From Ectothiorhodospiraceae bacterium BW-2 (GTDB taxonomy: Bacteria; Pseudomonadota; Gammaproteobacteria; Thiohalomonadales; Thiohalomonadaceae): 64,000 nt of DNA. Under the pieces are notes generated by a model. That model was not told where the DNA came from. It ran no database searches and saw only the letters and a list, made by a program, of their open reading frames with translations. Shown piece after piece: positions 36,937 through 46,500 of the stretch (positions within the stretch are counted from its first letter, which is position 1; every line of letters begins with the position of its first letter). A program made the translations under genes and the position numbers. The stretch spans positions 3,310,071 through 3,374,070 of the forward strand of contig CP032507.1 in assembly GCA_008375315.1 (NCBI GenBank), given 5' to 3'.

Positions 36937-37431
36937 ATGATGCGTTACGCTCTACTACCCCTTCTGCTGCTCAGCGGTTGCGCATCACTTCCGCCGCCGC
37001 AAGAGGGGATCCGTTTTATTGGCGCAGAGCACACAGAGGCGACCCTCTGTTACCACTATAGTCTGGAACAGGGACGACAGTTTGCCCGTAACGAAGTACG
37101 AAAAATGGCGCTAAAAGAGGCGATCGCAGCCTATCAGGTGACGATTCGCTCCAACTTCGTCAGCCGTACCCACTGTTTAGATAGCCAGTGTGAGCAGCAG
37201 ATTGAAAACTACCTACAACAGGTGAGCGAACACGCCATTCAGAGGATGGAGACCCACTACTTTGAACCCTCTCATCGGCAGATGTGCATTGTCGCTACCA
37301 TTAACTTTGCCGAATCGATGGATTCGGCCGCACGCGCGCTCGGTTTTGACGAGCCCGCCCCCTCCCCTACCTCTCCGCCGCCGAGAGAGTCGATTCGCTC
37401 CTGTGAACTTTTAGGTGCCTGCCATGATTAA
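36937..37431 (+). CDS. small lipoprotein of unknown function
   Basis: 164 residues with a short lipoprotein signal (lipobox LLSGC, Cys15). The body (about 25-135) has four further Cys residues and no family I can name; it is predicted alpha/beta with an amphipathic ARNEVRKMALKEAIAAYQ stretch. A Pro-rich linker (about 137-150) leads to the tail SCELLGACHD. The next gene overlaps by eight bases and its product ends in a similar Cys-x-x-LLG-x-Cys tail, so the two products may work together at the membrane. TGAGGAG precedes the ATG. Confidence 0.75.
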   Translation: MMRYALLPLLLLSGCASLPPPQEGIRFIGAEHTEATLCYHYSLEQGRQFARNEVRKMALKEAIAAYQVTIRSNFVSRTHCLDSQCEQQIENYLQQVSEHAIQRMETHYFEPSHRQMCIVATINFAESMDSAARALGFDEPAPSPTSPPPRESIRSCELLGACHD

Positions 37432-38560
37432 ACAACTACTTCCGCTACTACTCGGTTTACTTAACCTACCCACAGTCAGTGCCGATATCACTCGCCACTT
37501 TCCCGACTGCCCCGCCTTTCCGAACTACTGCATTGTGACCGGCTCCCCAGAGTACACCTACCACAAAATTGGCCAGTCACTCGCACAGATCGTCGCCGCA
37601 GATGCCGATCTTACCCTCACGGTCATGCCCGGTGGCTCGATCGAGAATATACAACGAATGCGCTACCAAAACGGGGTTAAACTAGCCATCGTCCAGTCTG
37701 ATGTGATTTTGCACTATAAAAAATTGGCGCAACACAATCGCGAAGTAAACCAACTGCTAGCGCCACTACGGGTGATGTTACCGCTCTATCCGGAGGAGAT
37801 CCATCTACTGGTTCGTGCCGATGCTAAGTTAGACTCCCTACGAGATATCGAACATAGCCGTATCGCCGTCGGCCCGAAAGAGAGTGGCTCAGGCTTAACC
37901 GCTGTCTCCATCTATGAGCTACTCTTTGGCCGTGCACCAGATAATATCCACTTCTTTGATAGCCACGATGAGGCCCTACGCGCAGTCACCATCGATGAAA
38001 CGGCCGATGTCTGGGTGATGACGGTCGGTCAGGGAACCTCTCGGTTACAGTTCCCCGCCGAGGCGGCAGCGAGAATTAAGCTATTGCGATTTAATGCCGA
38101 TGATCCTATCGAGAGTCGGGTACTGGATGGCCCCTATTTTAGGGAGACGCTCCACCAAAGCAGCTACCCTTGGTTAAGAGAGGATACTCCGGTGGTGGCA
38201 GTGAAGGCTTTTCTTATCACCCAAGCGTACCATCGCAATGAGACCCGCAATAACATTAATGCCTTAACTCGGTCGTTGTGCCGCAACTTTGCGCGGTTAC
38301 AGCGCGAGATAGGATCGATTTGGCGTGACAAGCGCGGTAACCCAGTCCCGATCAAATGGCGCGATGTCCCGCTAACCGTCTCCCCGCTTCCCGGCGGATG
38401 GCAATACTCCGAGGATGTCTTAGCCGCCTTCGCAACAGCAGAGTGTGGCCTATTACCCCCCCCCGTCACAACCGACTCTAAAGCGAAGGCGGTGCGACCG
38501 GCTGCGACTCAGGGGGAAGGATGCAGTTCGGAGGAGATGCTGCTCGGTTTTTGTCCTTAG
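37424..38560 (+). CDS. TAXI-family TRAP transporter solute-binding protein
   Basis: Periplasmic binding protein of 378 residues. A signal peptide (about 1-20, ending VSA) precedes the TAXI core: CIVTGSPEYTYHKIGQSLA, MPGGSIENIQRMR, AIVQSDVILHY, and RIAVGPKESGSGLTAV. The ATG at 37424 is used because AGGTG lies 7 bases upstream; it overlaps the lipoprotein stop. The C-terminus adds a low-complexity linker and the tail GCSSEEMLLGFCP, beyond the normal TAXI fold. No DctM/DctQ-type TRAP permease is nearby, so it may serve a distant permease or act as a sensor. Confidence 0.87.
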   Translation: MIKQLLPLLLGLLNLPTVSADITRHFPDCPAFPNYCIVTGSPEYTYHKIGQSLAQIVAADADLTLTVMPGGSIENIQRMRYQNGVKLAIVQSDVILHYKKLAQHNREVNQLLAPLRVMLPLYPEEIHLLVRADAKLDSLRDIEHSRIAVGPKESGSGLTAVSIYELLFGRAPDNIHFFDSHDEALRAVTIDETADVWVMTVGQGTSRLQFPAEAAARIKLLRFNADDPIESRVLDGPYFRETLHQSSYPWLREDTPVVAVKAFLITQAYHRNETRNNINALTRSLCRNFARLQREIGSIWRDKRGNPVPIKWRDVPLTVSPLPGGWQYSEDVLAAFATAECGLLPPPVTTDSKAKAVRPAATQGEGCSSEEMLLGFCP

Positions 38561-38628
38561 TCTGGCATCAGCCGCAGTACCGCTACAATCAGACCGCCTA
38601 AAATAGCGAAGGTATTGTTATTAGGAAA

Positions 38629-38732
38629 GGTGTTTCATGTTTTGGCTACCGTTTTAGAGTGTACAAAAGTATTAGGAGCATGGGCTGATTGCCCGACATT
38701 TAGCGCTGTTAATTCAATCTGACCATGCGGCT
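38629..38732. repeat. direct repeat A (104 bp), downstream flank of the adhesin module
   Basis: Gapless 104-base match to 59406-59509 with 10 mismatches (94/104). On the minus strand it contains the same ATG-AAA-CAC start as the sensor kinase, but the frame here stops after five codons (MKHLS). It lies immediately after the TPR/GT41 stop. It therefore looks like a relic of a second kinase promoter and start. Confidence 0.9.
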
Positions 38733-40494
38733 AGTTCAGTATGTTCTGATGATCGCAATATTGATGCCACATGCGCAATAGCCCCCGCTCAAAATCACGG
38801 GTAAACTGCCGAGCATCACAGAGTGGTGAATCGAGCAGCCGCTGGCGCAAATCCCGTCTTAGTTCAGATAACTGTTCCAGATGCCCACTGTACCACACTA
38901 CTTTTTCGACATACGCAGCCTCCGAGTCAACCACCCAGTCCCCTAATCCCGCATTGACCAAGTGGCTGGCCGCATGACGACCAGCAAAGGTTGGTCTGGG
39001 CAGGGTCACGGTGGGCACCCCCATCCAGAGGGCTTCAATGGTTGTCAAACCACCGGAGTAGGGCCACGGATCAAGTGCAAGATCAATTTTGCCATAGGTA
39101 TTCAATAGCTCTGCATGCGGTGAAAAGGTCTCAAAGATAATCCGTTCACTCGCCACCCCCTGTAGTTGAAACCACTGCCGCAGGCGCGTTTTAACAACAG
39201 AGCTACAATAAGCCTTGCCTTTAAGTAAAAGGCGGCTCTGTGGCAGTTGACGCAGAATCTTCGCCCACCATATCACCAGTTTTTGATTAATTTTGGCAGG
39301 ATTATTAAAACAGCCCAAAGTCAACTGTCCGGTTTTCAGCGCCGGTAGTTCGGTCACCGGCGGCGAGATTTGTGGCGGTGAATAGCAGATATAGCTGTGT
39401 GGCATACGGTAAATCTGCTCTGTAAAACCGGCATCGCACCCCTCTGGCGTCTCAACTTCATCACTAATCAGCCAGTCCATCTGTTTAATGCCGGTGGTAT
39501 TAAACAACCCGCCGACCCACTTCACCTGCACCGGTGCCGCCCGCATTACCGCTACCAGCGGTCGCCCCTGCATATGGCCTGCCATGTCAATTAAGATATC
39601 AATCTCATCACGACGAATCTGCGCGGTAATCGCCGCATCGCTTTGGTTTGATAACTCACGCCAAAGGACACAACATTGGCGCAGCCGGGCAGTCATGCGA
39701 TCCGGTTTAGTGCCGAAGCTGTAGCCATAGAGCGCAAACTGTTCACGATTAAGCTGTTCAAACGCCGCTATCGATAGCCACAGTGCCGGATGGGTATGCA
39801 AAGCACCGGATAACAGACCCATCTTTAATGGCCGCTGGTCGGCTGTGGCTGTTTTAGTGATTGGTGGGTAATTGATAAAGTTATTTTCCCGCCACTGGCG
39901 AAATTGAACGGCTAGATCTGTTGCAGTGATATCCGGATGATAATGCATAGCACAGAGCAGATTACTGTGAGCCAGGGTGTAGTTACGCCTTAACTGTAAT
40001 GTCTGCTGCAGCGTGGCGATAGCGGCATCAATATCCCCCCGATCAATCAGCACACTGCCCAGATTATTTCGGGCAGCCGTGTGATTGGGGTTTAACTGCA
40101 ACACCCGCTCAAAGGCGGTTATCGCACCATCCATGTCACCGCTCAGTGCCAGTATATTGCCTCTGTTATAGTGAGCATCGGCATAATCGCTCTGCCCTGC
40201 AATAGCGCGGTCGTAGCAACTTAAAGCGGTCTTCATATCTCCGATCCGCTGATAGTAGTTGCCCCAGCTTAGCAGTAGTGGCGGATAGTCAGGACGCAGT
40301 GCATCGGCTCGCTCAAAAGCATCCAGCGAACTGGCGTAATCGCCTGATTCCAGCGAGAGAAGGGCATGCAGGTGGAACAGGTCAAACTGAATGACCTGCT
40401 TTTCGACCATCTCCCGGGTGATGGCCAGTGCCTGTTGCAATTCACCCTGACGGTAGTGATTTACCGCTCGGGTAAACTGCGCTGTATCAAACAT
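38731..40494 (-). CDS. TPR / GT41 O-GlcNAc transferase-like protein
   Basis: 587 residues. The N-terminus (about 1-200) has roughly five TPR units, for example ALSCYDRAIAGQSDYADAHY and AITAFERVLQLNPNHTAA. The C-terminal GT41 domain (about 220-580) carries GALHTHPALWLSI, DMAGHMQGRPL, APVQVKWVGG, TTGIKQMDWLISDE, GCFNNPAKINQKLV, PYSGGLTTIEALWMGVPTVT and FAGRHAASH, matching the SPINDLY/OGT catalytic and UDP-binding regions. Bacterial relatives glycosylate Ser/Thr of surface proteins. It begins 29 bases after the giant adhesin stop on the same strand, so that protein is the natural candidate substrate. Its ribosome binding site is weak, suggesting coupling or low expression. Confidence 0.9.
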   Translation of the reverse strand: MFDTAQFTRAVNHYRQGELQQALAITREMVEKQVIQFDLFHLHALLSLESGDYASSLDAFERADALRPDYPPLLLSWGNYYQRIGDMKTALSCYDRAIAGQSDYADAHYNRGNILALSGDMDGAITAFERVLQLNPNHTAARNNLGSVLIDRGDIDAAIATLQQTLQLRRNYTLAHSNLLCAMHYHPDITATDLAVQFRQWRENNFINYPPITKTATADQRPLKMGLLSGALHTHPALWLSIAAFEQLNREQFALYGYSFGTKPDRMTARLRQCCVLWRELSNQSDAAITAQIRRDEIDILIDMAGHMQGRPLVAVMRAAPVQVKWVGGLFNTTGIKQMDWLISDEVETPEGCDAGFTEQIYRMPHSYICYSPPQISPPVTELPALKTGQLTLGCFNNPAKINQKLVIWWAKILRQLPQSRLLLKGKAYCSSVVKTRLRQWFQLQGVASERIIFETFSPHAELLNTYGKIDLALDPWPYSGGLTTIEALWMGVPTVTLPRPTFAGRHAASHLVNAGLGDWVVDSEAAYVEKVVWYSGHLEQLSELRRDLRQRLLDSPLCDARQFTRDFERGLLRMWHQYCDHQNILN

Positions 40495-40523
40495 TATAAT
40501 AGGGGAGCAGTTAAGCGTTCAGG

Positions 40524-43500
40524 CTATACCAGCCCCTGTGAGGTTAAAATACCGTTGGGCATAGTTGTGAGAACAAAATCGTTGAATTTACCAGTGCTAT
40601 AGGTAGTAGGTCTTAGATCTCCAACACTTATATTACCATCCCATAATTTTTCACTACTAGCATAGTTATTTCTGGCAATAGACCCAACACCCAGATATAT
40701 ATATAGCTGAACCGTTCGACTGTTCAAAGAATAATTAAGCTCCAATAAACCTGCACTTTTATAATAAAAAGTTACTTCTTGAGCCGGATTGGAATTATTT
40801 TTGATTACCGACCCGCTGCCAACAAATATAACTTTGTCATCAGTTCCCAAATTATTCGCACTGCTCCATGTCCCCCAGGTACCGGGTCCACTGCCTGCTG
40901 TTGAGAGTGTTGAAGAATCACTATCCATCCGGATATAGATGGTATAACTGGTATTAGCATCAAAAGTGCGGCTCGAATGGCTCGATGAGACTCCCTGAAT
41001 CAGATCAAACACCACAATACTGGTATCAGGATTGACATAGCCATCACCTGTGGCAGCATTACCGTTCGAATCCCGGCTAAAGCCGGCAGTTACTGTTAGT
41101 TTATGCCCATCGCTAAATGGAGCATAATTAGGATTTGAAGTATCAAAGCCGTTAAAAAAAGATTCCAGTCCTGAGCCACAGGCATTCGCTGCGTCATCGG
41201 TAAAAGTAATTTCCAAACTGGTATCACTAACCGCCTTAACACTTAAAATATCATCGCCTGTATTATTTCCTAGATCGCCAGAACCAAAGTCGTAGCTGGT
41301 ATTATTATTAAATGTCCAAACCAGCTTACTCCAGTCGAGCCGATCTTTAATATCGGTCGTTGCATCTTCACCGCTCTCCAGCATGGAGTTTATTCCGGTG
41401 CCGGTCAGGGTGAGGGTGTTGCTGGCCATATCGTAACTGACTCCGCTGTAGGTGGTTGTGGGTGGAGTCGTATCTATCGTGACACTGTTGGTCGATACAG
41501 TGCTCAGGTTGCCCGCACTGTCAGTCGTATATACCTTATAATCACCATCAACTAAACCGGCGGCAGCCAGATTGGTATCACTACTGGCGGTGCTAATAGT
41601 CACCCAATTCCAGTTATTGTCTGAGGCACCGGTAATATCGCTCAGGCTGTTGACCGTGATCGAGTCTTTAACCAAAAAGGCTGTGCCAGCTTCCGTGCTC
41701 TGAACCACCGCATTGCCGCTGCTACCGATGGTAGCCGCAGTGACGCTGGCGGTGGGTGCTGTATTATCAATAGTCAACCCATCGGTTGTAATACCTAAAT
41801 TACCGGCAGCATCAACAAGATAGAGTTTGTAATCACCTGCTTCGAGTCCACTTAATGTCAAATCAGTAAATGTGTTGGCGCTGGTAATGCTGACGCTATT
41901 GATCTGGCTGTCGGTGACACCAGAAAAATCTGCTGCACTATTAATGGTGACGCTGTCTTTGATCAGATAAGCCATACCTGGGCCGTCGCTTTGTACTTGA
42001 ACTGTTTTACTGTTGTTAAATACCGTCGAGGCGTCAAATTGTCTGACATAAACACTGTCATCACCGCCGCTATCATCACCACGCGAGGTGATTGCAAACT
42101 GACTGCCTATCCCTACTGCAGCAATTTCAGGATATCCTTTTGATGCAATCTCATTGTTTCCAACCTCGACTAATGTAACACTGCCGGATTTGGAACCATC
42201 AGCATTAAATTGCTGCAGATAGACCTGATCATCATTATTCGCATCATCGCCGAGCCAGGTGACGACATAGCCGCTGTTTGCCAGTGCTGTAATCTGTGGG
42301 TTTTCATCTCTGTCATCTGTCACTCCTATCGCTTCAAGTTGAACGATTGAATGATTCGTAGTACTGCCATCCGCATTGAAGTGCTGGACAAAGATACTAT
42401 CATCACCATCACTGTCCTTTCCAGGCCAGGTCACCACAAATTCTCCGCTACTACCTATTGCGGCTATTTTTGCTTGCATATCAGATTGATCTGTTACACC
42501 TGTTGCTTCCAACAATACCTCTGTACCATTTTTTGTACCATCGGCATTAAAACGCTGTACAAAGACACTCCTGTCACCATCAGCATCAACACCATCCCAA
42601 ACCACGACATATTCACCATTGCTACCTACAGCACTCACCTGCGGGCGTAAGTCATCTCCAGATAGTTGTCCTGTCGGCTCCAGCTTGACCTGATCTTTGC
42701 CCGTAATAGTTCCGTCGGCATTAAAATGCTGTACATAGATGCTTTCATCAGAACCATCATTACCCACCCAGGTCACCACATACTCACCGCTAATTCCGAC
42801 ACTGGTCACTTGAGGATCTTTGTCACCTCTATCTGTAACGCCAGTCGGTTCAAGTTTAACTTGAGCTTTGCCCGTGATTGTACCGTCAGCATTAAAATGC
42901 TGCACATAGATACTGTCATCATAATCACCAGGACCATCATTACCCACCCAGGTCACCACATACTCACCGCTAATTCCGACACTGGTCACTTGAGGAGCTT
43001 CGTCACCTCTATCTGTAACGCCAGTCGATTCAAGTTTAACTTGAGCTTTACCCGTGATTGTACCGTCAGCATTAAAATGCTGCACATAGATACTGTCATC
43101 ATAATCATCAGGACCATCATTGCCCACCCAGGTCACCACATACTCACCGCTAATTCCGACACTGGTCACTTGAGGTGCACTGTCACCTCCATCTGTAACG
43201 CCAGTCGATTCAAGTTTAACTTGAGCTTTACCCGTGATTGTACCGTCAGTATTAAAATGCTGCACATAGATACTGTCATCATAATCATCAGGACCATCAC
43301 CGCCTGTCCAGGTCACCACATACTCACCATTGCTGCCAATTGCAGATATTTGAGGATTTCTATCATCCATGTTTGTAACACCGCTCGCTTCCAGCGTCAC
43401 AAAGGCTGTCGTCGATACAACATTGCCGTCGGGGGCGGTTGTATCAATGGTGACATCGGCGGCACCATCGGTAGAAAACTCACCAATATTGCCAAAAGCG

Positions 43501-46500
43501 TCGGTAATATTGGCGCGGAAGTTATAGCTGGTGCCTGCGGTCAGAGTCGGTGTGTCGATATCGACATAGCCGTTGCTGATATCGGTGCTGGTCAGGGTTA
43601 CTGCCGTACCCAGTGCTGAGAAACCGTCATAGAGCTGTACTGAATCGCCACTGAGGGCGTTGGTACTATCCAGACTGACCCGGACGGTGAGTATGGTATC
43701 GTCAGAGATACCGTCATCAGCAACTGTGCCGGTGACACTCCCCTGATCGTCGGTAACAGCACTGATGGTCGGTGCATTGGGTGGCGTGTGGTCAACGGTC
43801 ACGCTGGTACCTACCGTACCGATATTACCCGCCGCATCGACCAGATAGAGGGTATAGTTGCCCTCTTCCAGACCGGTCAACGGCAGATCGGTATCGGTAT
43901 TGGCGCTGGTAATGGCCACTGTGTTCATCTGGCTATCAGGAGCACCGGTTAAATCTGTCACACTATTAACAGTAATCGTGTCCTTCACCAGATAGGCGGT
44001 TGCCGCTTCGCTGCTCTGCGCCCGCACCATGCCATCGATAAAGAACTGCTTGACGAAGATACTGACATCATCATCGCTGTCACGGCCATGCCAGGCAAGA
44101 ACAAAGGCACCGCTATCGCCCAGTGCCAAAACTTCCGGGTACTGATCCGAACCGGTGGTATTACCGGTTGCTTCAAACTGCTGCGTCGGGCCGGCAGTGG
44201 TGCCATCAGCATTAAAGGCTTGCAGAAAGATGCTCTCGTCGCCTTCCTCATCATAATCATACCAGGTCACTAAATAGCGACCGGAATCCCCCAGCGCGGC
44301 AATTTTAGGTTTCGCTCCATTCCCGGAGTCGGGATTATTTATCGACTCCAGTTTTACCGTAGTAAATCCATCGGTGGTGCCACTGGCGTTAAACTGCTGT
44401 ACAAAGATATCGTAGCTGTAATTAGAATCCATTCCTACCCAGGTAGCAACATACTGACCACTGCTGCCAACAGCGGCAATTTGTACATCTCTGTCATTAC
44501 TGTGAGAATTTAGTTGCACCGGCGTATAGCCAGTAATGGTGCCATTAGCATCAAATTGCTGTACAAAGATACTGTCTCGATTGTCACTATTCTGACCTTT
44601 CCAGGCGACGACATAGCCGCCATTAAAATCAAGCGCAGTGACTTGAGAATGCTCGTCTCCACCAGTCGTATTACCCGTACCCTCTAGCTTCACCGGTGTG
44701 TCTCCGGTCCGGGTACCGTCGGCATTAAACTGCTGCACATAGATACTGTAGTCAGTATCAGGATAAATCGTTCCGTCCAAACCCGTCCAGGTTACCACAT
44801 AGCCACCAGAATTCAGTGTGGTAATCTGTTGATATTGATCCCATGAACCATGAGCCTCCAGTATCACCGGTGTGTCATTTTTAACTGTGCCGTTCGCATT
44901 AAATTGTTGCACAAAAATGCTTCTATCACTGGATGTGCTACTGTTTTGGCCACGCCAAATCACCACATACTCACCACTACTACCTAATGAGGTAATTTGC
45001 GGCTCGTCATCCTCTCCGGCAGTGTATCCGGTTGCCTCCAGTTGTACTGGGTCATAGCCGGTCGTGGTGCCATCCGCATTAAACTGCTGCACGAATACAC
45101 TGGTGTCGTTGTCACCACTATCGTCCAAACCGGACCAAGTCACCACATAACCGCCACTTTCGAGAGCAGTGATTTTGGGACGGTAATCATAGCTATCGGT
45201 AACCCCTATCCCGTCAAGCTGTACCGGCGAATAACCGGTTGTTGTTCCGTCCGCATTAAACTGCTGTACATAGATGCTCTTTAGAGGATAACTTCCGTAT
45301 TCACCTTCCCACGCCACCACATAGCCGCCGTCGCTGCCGACTGACTCAAGGGCAACATATCTGTCCTCACCCGTTGTATAACCGGTAGCCTCCAGTTGAA
45401 TCGTAGGGAAAGTAACCAGATCACTGACGCTGCCGGTGGGGCTGTTGCCATCAATACTTTCGCCCGCCAGTGTGACACTGGTGGTGGCACTGCTGGCATT
45501 GCCAGCCGCATCGGTTAAAGTGATATTGGTGGTGACACTGCCGGCATCGGCCACATCACTATCCCCCTCGACCGCGGTGTAGGTCGCACTGTAGGTGCCA
45601 TCATTATTGTCGGTTATTCCGGTCAGGGTCTGGCCGTTAAAGGTGCCGGCCAGTGTCAGGCCGGTTTCATTACTGCCTGCGGTAACGGTAATTGTTATGG
45701 CATCACCAATTTTGTATGTACCATCGGCTACCGAGACACTGTTAATGGTCGGTGCGGTCTCATCAAAGCTGACGCTGCTGCTGTCGGTGGTGGCGGTAAC
45801 TTGGGTCATGGCGTTACCGGCGGCATCGACCGCATCAATGGTAAAGCTCACCGCCCCTTCGGTATCACCCGCTTGCAGGGTGTAGCTGGCGGTGTAGGTG
45901 TTACCGCTGGTGTTGGTCGCTGTGACGCTGTTGCCACCAAGGGTCACTGTCGGTGTGCCACTGTGGCTGCCGTCGGTGGTGAAACTTAAGGTCACCGTAT
46001 CGCCGACTTTGGCCAGGGTGGTGTCGCTGTTATCGGAGGCGATGCTGACGGCGGTTAAGGCCGGTGCGGTCTCATCAAAGCTGACGCTGCTGCTGTCGGT
46101 GGTGGCGGTAACTTGGGTCATGGCGTTACCGGCGGCATCGACCGCATCAATGCTGAAGCTCACCGCCCCTTCGGTATCACCGGCTTGCAGGGTGTAGCTG
46201 GCGGTGTAGGTGTTACCGCTGGTGTTGGTCGCTGTGACGCCGTTGCCACCAAGGGTCACTGTCGGTGTGCCACTGTGGCTGCCGTCGGTGGTAAAGCTGA
46301 GGGTCACGGTATCGCCCGTTTTGGCCAGGGCGGTGTCGCTGTTATCCGAGGCGATGCTGACGGCGGTTAAGGCCGGTGCGGTGGTGTCAAAGCTGACGCT
46401 GCTGCTGTCGGTGGTGGCGGTAACTTGGGTCATGGCGTTACCGGCGGCATCGACCGCATCAATGGTAAAGCTCACCGCCCCTTCGGTATCACCCGCTTGC

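Noticed and set aside
38629-38732. Insertion sequence end or phage attachment site
   Set aside because: No terminal inverted repeats, transposase, integrase or tRNA is nearby, and the repeat contains a kinase promoter and start codon, pointing to homologous duplication instead.
42666-43619. 317-residue plus-strand frame
   Set aside because: Antisense to propeller block B; its internal repeats mirror the 180-bp units of the real gene.
44015-45405. RTX calcium-binding repeats in the adhesin
   Set aside because: Acidic motifs such as DSDDD occur, but no GGxGxDxUx nonapeptides were found; the repeats are of the VTW...FVQQFNADGT type.
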